64,000 bases of DNA from SIG565 sp045590755 (GCA_045590755.1 JAZNRP010000033.1:44686-108685), one strand, 5' to 3'. Counted from the stretch's first letter, positions 23,920 to 31,579 are shown. The notes: generated from the sequence alone by a model not told the origin. Made by a program: numbers and translations.

Positions 23920-25101
23920 TCACACTAATATCGGGCTTAAACCCGTCTCTTTAGTCTTTCCGTTTATATAACCGATTGTGAACTCACCAAGCACGCGTTT
24001 ATCAAGTGTGATAACGGCCTTTTGGTTGTTGGCTTGTCCGCTTCCAAGTGCGGCGCGCACAGCGTTATACACGCCTGCGGATACCGATTCAACAATCTGG
24101 TCGTTATTTACAACTGCAGTTCTGCCGCCTATTGTACCTACAAGCTCAGGGCCTGCTTCTCGCGCAATAAACATCTGTCCCATTGATGGGAAACCACCGG
24201 TGGCGAGTTTTGGTATGGCAATAGATAATTTTTTAATATTGACTCCGGGTATTAGATTTAGACCGTCTATAATTAGATTGAATGGTGCTAGGAATCCCTT
24301 TATCATTCCGTTTAAAGCGCCAATAACAATATTTACCATGGATTTGACACCATCTCCTATTCCCGACCATAAATTAGAAAAGAAATTAGAAATAGGTTGA
24401 ATTACTTTATCACTTATGAAGGAAACAACGGTGCTAAAAATATTTTTAATAAACCCAACGGCCACATTTATACCATTTTTAATTGCTTCTCCCATATTGA
24501 TAAAAAAGTTCCTAAATCCTTCGCATTTATTCCAAAGCAAAACAAAAGCAGCAACAAGTGCAACAACAGCTATTACTACTAGAGCAATAGGATTTATTGA
24601 CATAACAAAGTTTAAAGCGGATTGTAGCGCTGTCCCAACCTGAGTAATTACATTCAAAGCGCCTTGTGCTGCATTTTGCGCCCATGTCGCGACTGTAGCG
24701 GCCGCTGTTTGTGCTGCTTGTGATACCCATGCGGCTATATTTTTAAATAATTCTATTGTATTTTGTACGAGCGATGAGTTTAAGACTTTTACAGCGGTAT
24801 CATGAGCCCAGGTGGCAATAGTTGACGTTGATGTTTGTGCGGCTTGGGAAACCCATGCAGTCGTATTCTTTATTAATTCAATAGTGCTGTCTTTCAATGT
24901 GGATGATATGTTTGATATTCCGTCAACTAATGGTTTTATATTTTTTTGATAGTTTTTGCTAGCATCATTTAAACCGTTAAAAATGCTTAAGCCCTCATCC
25001 AAGCCATTAAAGAAGTTTTCAAAAGGTGTGGAATTAGTGATTTCTTGTGTAATTGTTTTTAATTCTGTTAATATTTGAGTAAGAGTATTGACATTTTCCA
25101 A
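23920..25101 (-). CDS. Tail tape measure protein (short)
   Basis: A 393-residue tape measure protein starting at TTG behind AGGAGG. It contains an internal duplication (KNTTAWVSQAAQTSTSTIAT and KNIAAWVSQAAQTAAATVAT), the hydrophobic core INPIALVVIAVVALVAAFVLLWN (near 170-192) and the conserved end IPKLATGGFPSMGQMFIARE. The length implies a short tail (roughly 60 nm at 1.5 angstrom per residue). The gene is immediately downstream of an inserted cargo/RAYT segment, so some N-terminal sequence may have been lost, though the ribosome site looks native. Confidence 0.78.
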   Translation of the reverse strand: MENVNTLTQILTELKTITQEITNSTPFENFFNGLDEGLSIFNGLNDASKNYQKNIKPLVDGISNISSTLKDSTIELIKNTTAWVSQAAQTSTSTIATWAHDTAVKVLNSSLVQNTIELFKNIAAWVSQAAQTAAATVATWAQNAAQGALNVITQVGTALQSALNFVMSINPIALVVIAVVALVAAFVLLWNKCEGFRNFFINMGEAIKNGINVAVGFIKNIFSTVVSFISDKVIQPISNFFSNLWSGIGDGVKSMVNIVIGALNGMIKGFLAPFNLIIDGLNLIPGVNIKKLSIAIPKLATGGFPSMGQMFIAREAGPELVGTIGGRTAVVNNDQIVESVSAGVYNAVRAALGSGQANNQKAVITLDKRVLGEFTIGYINGKTKETGLSPILV

Positions 25102-25140
25102 TTTTATAACCTCCTAAATTTTTTAAAGTGAGATGAAAAA

Positions 25141-25995
25141 ATGAGTTATAATTATTCAAAATTAGAGAGAAACAAAGTATATGCTGACCCCGAAGAAACT
25201 GTGGCAAGGTATAAAGTTGCTTGTACGAATCATGATGAATACGGATATAAAAATGCTGGCTATTTAATTTTGTATTTAACAAAAGACAAATTTATCATAC
25301 GAAGTCTCTATGACCCTGATATTTTTAGTCTAAAAGGATATGCTGAAGTATATTTTGAAATACCTTTTACATCTATTATCAAAATCACATGTTGCGGTGA
25401 GGAATTTTCACAAATTATTAGTTTATCCGATTTTCCACAATCCAACTGTAAAAAAAATAATATATCTATCGAGTTTGCAAATGGTCAAAATATCGTGCAG
25501 AAATTATATTTTAGTATAAACTGTTATATATCACTTTCCAAAAATGCAAAAGAGTGTCAAGAACTAATACAGTTGTTTAATAAGACGGTATTCAACACGA
25601 ATAACGGTAACTTAAAATCGCAAGAAGTACCACTGTTTGCAGATAAACTCTATGTACGTTCACCAACTCTAAACATTAATGGTAAATTCATTTTTAAAGC
25701 TTATAACAAAAAAATCGTTTTTAATCCTTACTCTGACAACTTTGAAGTTCTTTCTATACCTATCGATAACATAATTTCATTTACACTGGAGCAAAATTTC
25801 GAGGGCATGGGTACTGCATTATCTCAAAATTACTATTTAAAACTTGTATATAAAGATAATTTCAACCAACAAATTACTTCATTTATTCAGTTTTATTTGC
25901 TGAATTTGAACAATGCATATCCTAAGAAATATATTGATTTTCTAACGAAATTGGTGGATATAGGTATAATCGAGGCAGAGACAGGGTGGAGGTGA
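25141..25995 (+). CDS. Unknown cargo protein inside the tail locus
   Basis: I do not recognise this 284-residue protein. It is encoded against the direction of the tail genes. There is no signal peptide or membrane helix. Two halves look similar in style: GYLILYLTKDKFIIRSLYD then YFEIPFTSIIKITCCGEEF, and later GKFIFKAYNKKIVFNPYSD then LSIPIDNIISFTLEQN. This suggests two PH- or GRAM-like beta domains. Base use is more AT-rich than its neighbours. The stop codon is formed by the REP sequence at 25991, so the original C-terminus may be cut. It may be a moron, immunity or defence gene carried by the locus. Confidence 0.5.
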   Translation: MSYNYSKLERNKVYADPEETVARYKVACTNHDEYGYKNAGYLILYLTKDKFIIRSLYDPDIFSLKGYAEVYFEIPFTSIIKITCCGEEFSQIISLSDFPQSNCKKNNISIEFANGQNIVQKLYFSINCYISLSKNAKECQELIQLFNKTVFNTNNGNLKSQEVPLFADKLYVRSPTLNINGKFIFKAYNKKIVFNPYSDNFEVLSIPIDNIISFTLEQNFEGMGTALSQNYYLKLVYKDNFNQQITSFIQFYLLNLNNAYPKKYIDFLTKLVDIGIIEAETGWR

Positions 25996-26019
25996 CAAGG
26001 GGACGGTTCTCTTGTCTCC
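25991..26019. repeat. REP palindrome, left copy
   Basis: Arms GGTGACAAG and CTTGTCTCC around GGGACGGTTCT. It is nearly identical to the copy at 26440-26468 and flanks the RAYT gene. Confidence 0.85.
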
Positions 26020-26026
26020 TTTTTTC

Positions 26027-26055
26027 TTGACAATTTTTAGCAAATATGTTATTGT
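26027..26055 (+). promoter_or_regulatory. Promoter of the RAYT gene
   Basis: TTGACA, 17 bases, TATTGT, just outside the left REP and 18 bases before the RAYT start. Confidence 0.55.
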
Positions 26056-26072
26056 TTATATGGTGATTATAA

Positions 26073-26444
26073 ATGCCTAGAACGGCTCGAAAGAAAAGTG
26101 ACAGTGGAATATATCATATTATGTTGCGTGGGATTAATAGGCAACAAATATTTGAAGACAAAGAAGACATGCAACGCTTCATCGAAACTTTATTAAGATA
26201 TAGAGAACAGTGCGAATATGTTGTATACGCTTATTGTTTAATGGGAAATCATGTACATATTTTGCTGAAAGAGGGTAAAGAAGATTTAACCCTTATACTA
26301 AAGAGAATTGCCGGTAGTTATGTGTATTGGTATAATTGGAAGTACCGCCGTATCGGTCATCTTTTTCAAGATAGATTTAAAAGCGAACCAGTAGATGATG
26401 ATGGTTATTTTCTGACAGTTTTGCGATATATTCATCAGAGGTGA
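26073..26444 (+). pseudogene. REP-associated tyrosine transposase (RAYT), C-terminally truncated
   Basis: A 123-residue Y1 transposase-like protein (PF01797) that would nick and join single-stranded DNA at REP palindromes. The opening MPRTARKKSDSGIYHIMLRG, the HUH metal motif GNHVHILLK (near 70) and the tyrosine region AGSYVYWYNWKYRRIGHLFQ are conserved. The usual continuation after LRYIHQ (normally NPVKAG-like plus 40 or more residues) is missing: the right REP begins there and supplies the TGA stop. It is flanked by REP copies on both sides. Probably a non-autonomous or decayed unit, but the catalytic core is intact. Confidence 0.82.
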
Positions 26445-26468
26445 CAAGGGGACGGTTCTCTTGTCACC
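26440..26468. repeat. REP palindrome, right copy
   Basis: Perfect arms GGTGACAAG / CTTGTCACC around GGGACGGTTCT, followed by TTTTT; it overlaps the RAYT stop codon and lies 12 bases from the end of the tail chaperone gene. Confidence 0.85.
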
Positions 26469-26479
26469 TTTTTGTATAT

Positions 26480-26791
26480 TTAAATATGTTTGTTTTTAGC
26501 TTTAGAAAAGGCTTCAACACGTTCTTTCATAACCACCCAATTTTGTTGTTCTTCCTTTTCAAAAAGGTTAGGAAAAGCCTGTTCAATGCTTGGGAATTGT
26601 TTGGGATTGTTAAAGCCAACAGCGCAAAGGGAAGCACCTGTGTATACTATATAGGCTAACATTTTATAAAAATCTTTTTGGCGGTCGGATTCAATTTCGA
26701 CCGCCGTTTGTATTTCATGCGGTGTGAGGTGTGAAATTTCATTAAAATTTAAGCCCGCCCAGATAGCCGAGCGGGCAAGGCTTTCCACCAA
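26480..26791 (-). CDS. Tail assembly chaperone, T part
   Basis: A 103-residue frame (as written from a TTG) placed like gene T of the lambda G/GT pair. It contains SLARSAIWAGLNFNEISHLT and FYKMLAYIVYTGA. It lacks a convincing ribosome site; instead it is open in the -1 frame relative to the upstream chaperone gene, so it is probably made only as a G-T fusion by frameshifting at 26833-26841. In such systems the fusion loads the tape measure and tail tube subunits. Confidence 0.72.
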   Translation of the reverse strand: MVESLARSAIWAGLNFNEISHLTPHEIQTAVEIESDRQKDFYKMLAYIVYTGASLCAVGFNNPKQFPSIEQAFPNLFEKEEQQNWVVMKERVEAFSKAKNKHI

Positions 26792-26811
26792 ATCGTTTTT
26801 TAGGTCAGGTT

Positions 26812-27132
26812 CTACTCTGCCTGACCTTTCCTGAAAAAACCGGAAACCTCGAATAAGCCGTTAATTTCCTGCATAAGTTCTTCAATAGAATGACCTTCAT
26901 CTATATAATCATCAAACAATTTGGCAGCCATATCAAATGTGAAACCTGAATTCAAGGGCTGCATTGCACCCCAAATAATTGCGGTGACGGTTTCTATCAT
27001 ATTTTCTTGGATTTCTTCAAGCGCCTTAAAAAGCGGTTTCCCGAGTTTCTTTTCTATTGACATAATAGACGATGCGGTTAGACGCATATTGTATGTTTTT
27101 TCGCCGACAGTTAGTGTGTAAAACTTATTCAT
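26812..27132 (-). CDS. Tail assembly chaperone, G part
   Basis: A 106-residue protein with the pattern of Firmicute phage tail assembly chaperones: FYTLTVGEKTYNMRLTASSI, IEKKLGKPLFKAL, and IIWGAMQPLNSGFTFDMAA. It lies between tail tube and tape measure, the standard place. The end carries a GGTTTTTTC run where ribosomes can slip into the T frame. SD AAAGGAAA before the ATG. Confidence 0.8.
   Translation of the reverse strand: MNKFYTLTVGEKTYNMRLTASSIMSIEKKLGKPLFKALEEIQENMIETVTAIIWGAMQPLNSGFTFDMAAKLFDDYIDEGHSIEELMQEINGLFEVSGFFRKGQAE
26833..26841 (-). promoter_or_regulatory. Putative -1 ribosomal frameshift site (G to GT)
   Basis: Leftward GGTTTTTTC near the end of the G gene. Slipping back one base yields an open frame with no stop through to the T part, giving ...GFFQERSGRVEPDLKNDLVES, as in lambda-type G/GT pairs. 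Confidence 0.7.
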
Positions 27133-27196
27133 AAATGATTTCCTTTCTTTTTTCAGAGTATTCCGCGGCAGATTTGCCGCGGAATTGTTTTATAAA

Positions 27197-27616
27197 TTAA
27201 GCGGGGTTACCAACGGTAATATCGCTTTGCAACATCATAGTTGCACTAAAGGTGAGAGCGCCGTTAATTGCGCCTGCATCCATTTTAACTGCAGGTACGG
27301 CAGTGAACTGATGAGAAGTGCCATCGGGATATTCGAGTTTAAATGTTGCGGATGTACCTGCATCAGCAAGACCCTTGAGCACGCGGTAGTTTGCACTCGC
27401 TGAAGAATTGTCATAAAGGAACTTGAAGACAAGGTCGCCAAGGTCATTAATACCAGGTACATAGCGCTTTGTTTTATCTGATAAAACTGTTACATCGATT
27501 TTTTCGGGTGTGCCGCCGAATTCGGGAACTTCCATAAGATATTCAATCTCGGTAAAATCTGCGGCTGTGCCGTTTTTGTAATAAAATTTAGTGTTGTTTG
27601 CAGAAAGTCTGTTCAT
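27197..27616 (-). CDS. Major tail tube protein
   Basis: A 139-residue protein of the siphophage tail tube type. Features: YLMEVPEFGGTPEKIDVTVLSD, KRYVPGINDLGDLVFKFLYDN and the C-terminal GALTFSATMMLQSDIT. These match tube proteins with the ~140-residue single-domain build, without an Ig-like addition. AAGGAGATAA precedes the ATG. No tail sheath gene is present, so the tail would be non-contractile. Confidence 0.8.
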   Translation of the reverse strand: MNRLSANNTKFYYKNGTAADFTEIEYLMEVPEFGGTPEKIDVTVLSDKTKRYVPGINDLGDLVFKFLYDNSSASANYRVLKGLADAGTSATFKLEYPDGTSHQFTAVPAVKMDAGAINGALTFSATMMLQSDITVGNPA

Positions 27617-27629
27617 TTTTGTTATCTCC

Positions 27630-27851
27630 TTAATTTTCTGTTATTTTTGTTATGAATTCCACAGGAACGCTGACAAGTGAATTATCTTCAAGTATAACAA
27701 TTCCTACGGGAATTGCGCGGCTTGAATCTTCATCGGCGCTCTGCATGGAAATATTTATCAAAGTACCGTTTTTTTCGGTACCTTCGTATTCTTTTGTTGC
27801 AGGATTCCAATATCTATCCAGCAAGCATTTAACCTGAATATTTTCAGTCAT
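27630..27851 (-). CDS. Small phage-type protein of unknown function
   Basis: A 73-residue protein with phrases VKCLLDRYWNPATKEYEGTE and GIVILEDNSLVSVPVEFITKI. It is probably a small beta-rich tail-completion or connector-like protein from its place just before the tail tube. No family recognised. Start ATG after GGAGG; 13 bases to the tube gene. Confidence 0.5.
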   Translation of the reverse strand: MTENIQVKCLLDRYWNPATKEYEGTEKNGTLINISMQSADEDSSRAIPVGIVILEDNSLVSVPVEFITKITEN

Positions 27852-27904
27852 TCGGTTTCCTCCGTTCTTTTCTATTTGCCGTTTACTTAGAAATTTCTTC
27901 CCGC

Positions 27905-28123
27905 CTAATCTTCAAGGTCAATTTTCGACAAATCGGTGTCGTTCCGTTCGGGATTTATTTCTTTTTCTAACGAACAAAGCTCTTGGTAAAGCTGCAAGTG
28001 TACCGATGCCATACAGCGTTTTAACTTTTTTTCAAAGTCCCGTGCTAAGCGTTCGCGTTCGCGTTTAAGTCGGGATGCCACTATTTTGTTTAGTTCTGTT
28101 TGAGTAAAAAGTTTTTCAGCCAT
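27905..28123 (-). CDS. Small coiled-coil phage-type protein
   Basis: A 72-residue charged helical protein starting MAEKLFTQTELNKIVASRLK, which resembles the N-terminal part of capsid scaffold proteins (the FTQEEVNKIVxxRLxRE pattern) but is far shorter. It may be a remnant or repurposed form of a scaffold after loss of the head genes. AAGGAG upstream. Confidence 0.5.
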   Translation of the reverse strand: MAEKLFTQTELNKIVASRLKRERERLARDFEKKLKRCMASVHLQLYQELCSLEKEINPERNDTDLSKIDLED

Positions 28124-28244
28124 AAGTAACTCCTTTTAACGTCAGTTGACGGTTTCCATGCGGCTTTTAACGCCTTCAGCACGTTTTGGGCGATTTGCAA
28201 TGCTTTTAATAACAAATAGAAAACAGTGTGCAGTTTTGTAAACC

Positions 28245-28769
28245 TTAATCTTGCAAAAGGTTTTTTAATGTTTCAAGGCCCTTTTTTCTTGCCTTACTAA
28301 CTGCCTGACGGCTTATATGTAGCTTTTCTGCTATTTGAGAATCGGAAAACCCATAACCGTATCGCAAAACAAGAATTTTTCTTTGGGTGTCTGTTACAGC
28401 AGACAAGCATTCCCTAATAAATATTTTATTTTCGGGGTTATATGTATTTTCGGGTATATCGTAAGTAAGCTCATCACAATAAATTACCGAAAACTGCTTT
28501 CTTTTAAGCATTGCATAATATTCATTACGTAAGCATACAGCAATATATCTTTTAACATCTTCAGAGTCATCTCTTTTGAATTTTGATGTATCAATCTTAA
28601 AAAGGATTTCAACGAGAAAACCACTTAAATCTTGAGACGCTTCGGTTTCACCAATACGCCCGCCATACAGGAGTATCAGCTTATAAAATGTCTCATATAT
28701 TAAATGAAAATTTTCCATCTGATGATTTTGATATTCTTCTATAAGTTTTAGTAATTCCTTGTTCGACAT
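28245..28769 (-). CDS. Sigma-70-like regulator of the tail locus
   Basis: A 174-residue sigma factor-like protein. The C-terminal region 4 is clear: TDTQRKILVLRYGYGFSDSQ then IAEKLHISRQAVSKARKKG (helix-turn-helix, about residues 135-165). The N-terminal half is a short region 2-like helical domain. It resembles the group 5 (TcdR/UviA-type) or phage-encoded sigma-like factors that switch on toxin, bacteriocin or late phage genes. It is first in the tail operon, so it probably activates it. A 120-base gap to the next gene may hold the target promoter, but I could not pick it by eye. Confidence 0.72.
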   Translation of the reverse strand: MSNKELLKLIEEYQNHQMENFHLIYETFYKLILLYGGRIGETEASQDLSGFLVEILFKIDTSKFKRDDSEDVKRYIAVCLRNEYYAMLKRKQFSVIYCDELTYDIPENTYNPENKIFIRECLSAVTDTQRKILVLRYGYGFSDSQIAEKLHISRQAVSKARKKGLETLKNLLQD

Positions 28770-29081
28770 CCGTTTCCACCTCTAAAAACAAAAAGTGGAT
28801 TTTTAGGGATTTTGCAAACCAGTAAAAATAAAAAAAGCAACCTCAACAAATGAGGTTGCTAAATATTAAATCTTAATATTTAGGCTTTTACAAATTATGC
28901 TATGAAATGACACGAACTGGTTTGAACTTATAAAACCCAATTTGTTTTATCAAATCTTAACATTTACGGTATGTCGAAATTTCGTGCAAATGGGTGAAAC
29001 AGAAAATATTAATATAGATAGCATAAAAAATGGTTACTGTCAGACGGCTTCTGTCGCAAAACGGTATTGTTTGTAGTTTGC
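28770..29081. other. Non-coding regulatory stretch upstream of the sigma-like gene
   Basis: No gene is visible. It holds: an inverted repeat CTAAAAA/TTTTTAG at 28782-28806 close to the sigma-like start; a leftward terminator-like hairpin at 28836-28860 with a T-run at its left side; a 10-base perfect inverted repeat CTAAATATTA/TAATATTTAG at 28859-28883; and a direct repeat AAATCTTAAyATTTA at 28868 and 28952. No plus-strand gene would use a leftward terminator here, so a leader or small RNA before the sigma-like gene is possible. Confidence 0.5.
28836..28860 (-). terminator. Leftward terminator-like hairpin before sigma-like gene
   Basis: AGCAACCTCA / TGAGGTTGCT, followed leftwards by seven T. 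It could act as an attenuator in the leader of the tail locus. Confidence 0.6.
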
Positions 29082-29110
29082 TTGACTTATTGTAAAAATT
29101 AAATTATAAT
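29082..29110 (+). promoter_or_regulatory. Promoter of the polysaccharide operon
   Basis: TTGACT, 17 bases, TATAAT; about 70 bases before the first gene. No other promoter is needed up to 42.7 kb because the following genes are tightly spaced. Confidence 0.85.
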
Positions 29111-29181
29111 ATATACTGTATGATTAAATGCGCTGGTTATACCCTTTTTAAATATTACATAAGATATGGAGAAATTTCGGT

Positions 29182-29832
29182 ATGTATAAAGGCTTTTTCA
29201 AACGGCTTTTTGATGTTATTTTGGCGGCGGTGATTTTTGTTGTTGCGTCACCCATTCTGCTGCTCGTAGCACTTGCTGTAAAAATTGACTCTAAAGGCCC
29301 TGTAATCTTTAAGCAAACGCGCTTAGGCAAGAACGGCAAAGAGTTTAATATGTACAAGTTCAGAACAATGGTTGTAAACGCCGAAGCGGCGGGGGTGTAC
29401 TCTGATAATAATGACCCGAGAATCACAAAGGTGGGCAACTTTTTACGAAAGACATCCCTTGATGAATTACCGCAGTGCATAAATATTATTAAAGGTGATA
29501 TGAGCTTTATAGGCTTCCGTCCGCCGCTTACATATCATCCGTGGCCGTTTACCGAATATACAGAAGAACAAAAGCGAATGTTCTCTGTGCGTCCAGGTAT
29601 TACGGGCTGGGCACAGGTTAATGGTCGCAAAACGGTTGAATGGCACAAGAGAATAGAGCTTAATGTATGGTATGCGGAAAATGTATCGTTTCTACTTGAC
29701 TGCAGGATTTTTCTTTTGACCATCTTTAAGGTACTTAAAAATTCCGATAACGAAAATATAGGCGCTTCACTCGTTACTACAGACAGTCAGCAAACAGAAG
29801 AAGTTACAAAAGATACTGTGACTAAAAATTAA
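29182..29832 (+). CDS. Undecaprenyl-phosphate sugar-phosphate transferase
   Basis: A 216-residue initiating transferase of the bacterial sugar transferase family (PF02397; PglC/EpsL type), which loads the first sugar phosphate onto undecaprenyl phosphate at the membrane. Hydrophobic helix RLFDVILAAVIFVVASPILL at ~8-28, then GPVIFKQTRLGKNGKEF, MYKFRTM, LRKTSLDELPQ and GDMSFIGFRPP, and PGITGWAQVNGR near 140. Opens the surface polysaccharide operon. Confidence 0.92.
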   Translation: MYKGFFKRLFDVILAAVIFVVASPILLLVALAVKIDSKGPVIFKQTRLGKNGKEFNMYKFRTMVVNAEAAGVYSDNNDPRITKVGNFLRKTSLDELPQCINIIKGDMSFIGFRPPLTYHPWPFTEYTEEQKRMFSVRPGITGWAQVNGRKTVEWHKRIELNVWYAENVSFLLDCRIFLLTIFKVLKNSDNENIGASLVTTDSQQTEEVTKDTVTKN

Positions 29833-29852
29833 AAGGTTAGAAGGATAAGGAT

Positions 29853-30683
29853 ATGTCGCTAAAGCTTATGTACATAACAAATGATTCTGATGTAGCCAAA
29901 ATTGCCGAAAACACCGGCGTGGACAGAATCTTTGTTGACCTTGAGTATATTGGGAAAGACATCCGTCAGGGCGGTATGGACACTGTTCAGTCAAGGCACA
30001 CAACCGATGATGTAAAAAAATTATCACAGATTCTAACAAAGGCAGAGTTGTTGGTTCGTGTTAATCCGATTCACGAAGCCGCAAGGGATTACGGCGCATC
30101 AAAGGAAGAAATTGAGGCTGTGGTTGAAAACGGTGCAGATATTATTATGCTGCCGTATTTCAAAACGGCAAGAGAAGTAGAAACATTTATTTCTCTGGTA
30201 GGTGGCAGAGCGAAAACAATGCTTTTGGTAGAAACGCCCGAAGCGGCAGAAAATATTGATGAAATTCTAAAAATAGATGGTATAGATGAAATTTACATAG
30301 GTCTTAACGATTTAAGCTTAGGTCTTGGTATGAAATTTATGTTTCAGCTTTTAGCCGACGGTACGGTTGATAAGCTTATAGAGAAATTCAAAGCAAAAGG
30401 TATACCGTACGGCTTTGGGGGACTAGCATCTCTGGAGGGCGGTTTACTGCCCGGTAAAATGGTGCTTAAGGAGCATTACAGGCTCGGCTCTACAAGAGTT
30501 ATTTTGTCCCGCAGCTTTTGTAATACATCCAAGATTACTAATTTAGATGAAATCAGTAATGTGTTTGAAAACGGCATTAAGCTAATACGCGAAGAAGAAA
30601 CTGTATGCGAGAATGCCGAAGATTATCTTTGCAACAAGCAAAAAGTAAAAGAAGCAGTAGAAAGAATTGTTGAAACGCTATGA
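29853..30683 (+). CDS. HpcH/HpaI-type aldolase family protein
   Basis: A 276-residue member of the HpcH/HpaI (citrate lyase beta-like) TIM-barrel family: RIFVDLEYIGKD near 25, ELLVRVNPI near 66, ADIIMLPYFKTA near 95, and TMLLVETPEAAENIDEIL with the metal-binding glutamate. Members make or split C-C bonds with pyruvate or acetyl-type donors. It overlaps the following dehydrogenase gene by 4 bases. In a polysaccharide operon this pair probably makes an unusual acid or sugar precursor; the substrate is unknown. Confidence 0.78.
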   Translation: MSLKLMYITNDSDVAKIAENTGVDRIFVDLEYIGKDIRQGGMDTVQSRHTTDDVKKLSQILTKAELLVRVNPIHEAARDYGASKEEIEAVVENGADIIMLPYFKTAREVETFISLVGGRAKTMLLVETPEAAENIDEILKIDGIDEIYIGLNDLSLGLGMKFMFQLLADGTVDKLIEKFKAKGIPYGFGGLASLEGGLLPGKMVLKEHYRLGSTRVILSRSFCNTSKITNLDEISNVFENGIKLIREEETVCENAEDYLCNKQKVKEAVERIVETL

Positions 30684-31579
30684 AAAAGTTATTGATAACG
30701 GGCGCCTGGAAATACACAGATGAGCAATACGAATATTTAACCTCTTTAGGGTATGATATTTGCTTTATGCAAAACGAAAAGGATGAATTGCCCGACAGTG
30801 CTTATCTTGCGGAAGCTATAATTTGTAACGGCTTGTTTTTGTATCACGATATTGATAAATTCACTGCACTTGAAGCAATACAGGTAACAAGCGCAGGACT
30901 TGACAGACTGCCTATGGACAGAATAAATGAGCGTGGCATTAAGGTATTCAACGCGCGCGGTGTTTACAGTATACCTATGGCGGAGTATGCGCTGTCAGGA
31001 GTGCTTGATATTTACAAGAAAAGTCGATTTTTCTATGATAATCAGAAAAAGGGCGAATGGGTTAAAAACCGCGAAGTAGTTGAGCTTTTCGGCAAAAATG
31101 TTTTAATAGTGGGTGCGGGTAGCGTCGGTACAGAATGTGCAAAGCGCTTTTCGGCATTTGGCAGTAATGTACGCGGCGTGGACCTTTTTCCACGACATGA
31201 CGCCAATTACATAGAAATAGTCCGTCTTGATGATTTAAAGGATGAGCTAAGAAACGCCGATATAGTAGTCCTGACTTTACCGCTAACTAAAGAAACAGAG
31301 CATCTCTTTAGCAGTAAAATGTTTGACTGTATGAAAACGGGAGCGGTGCTTGTAAATATAGCGCGCGGCGGTGTTGTAGATACTGCAGCACTGTTGACCG
31401 CATTAAACGACAAAAAGCTGTCTGCCGCGGTTTTAGATGTATTTGAAGAAGAACCGCTAAAAAATGACAGTCCGTTATGGAGTATGCCTAATGTTATAGT
31501 AACCCCGCATAATTCTTTTGTAGGGGACGGAAATAGCGACAGGCTATTTAGTGTTATAAAAAACAATCTGAAAGGTTAG
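30680..31579 (+). CDS. D-isomer-specific 2-hydroxyacid dehydrogenase
   Basis: A 299-residue NAD-dependent dehydrogenase. The Rossmann glycine motif is VGAGSVGTECAKRF (about 145-158), and the catalytic triad regions are VNIARGGVVDTAAL (arginine), DVFEEEPL (glutamate) and VTPHNSF (histidine). It would reduce a 2-keto acid, plausibly one made by the aldolase gene it overlaps. Confidence 0.88.
   Translation: MKKLLITGAWKYTDEQYEYLTSLGYDICFMQNEKDELPDSAYLAEAIICNGLFLYHDIDKFTALEAIQVTSAGLDRLPMDRINERGIKVFNARGVYSIPMAEYALSGVLDIYKKSRFFYDNQKKGEWVKNREVVELFGKNVLIVGAGSVGTECAKRFSAFGSNVRGVDLFPRHDANYIEIVRLDDLKDELRNADIVVLTLPLTKETEHLFSSKMFDCMKTGAVLVNIARGGVVDTAALLTALNDKKLSAAVLDVFEEEPLKNDSPLWSMPNVIVTPHNSFVGDGNSDRLFSVIKNNLKG

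Noticed and set aside
23920..25101. Tape measure gene as a broken pseudogene
   Set aside because: It has a strong AGGAGG site, a hydrophobic core and the conserved C-terminal motif, so a short but functional tape measure is more likely, though some N-terminal loss cannot be excluded.
28141..28244. A possible 36-residue frame (ending SRMETVN) between the sigma-like gene and the first small tail gene
   Set aside because: No ATG, GTG or TTG start and no ribosome site; only an ATT could start it, and the sequence resembles nothing I know.
1..28769. The two phage-derived segments as the two ends of one split prophage
   Set aside because: Both carry the same lysis functions (small membrane protein, holin, amidase) at their 3' ends, so they are two separate paralogous loci, not halves of one.
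28836..28883. tRNA-like or attachment site upstream of the tail locus
   Set aside because: The inverted repeats do not fold into a cloverleaf and no repeat of them is found at the other end of the locus near 19.04 kb, so no att pair can be claimed.
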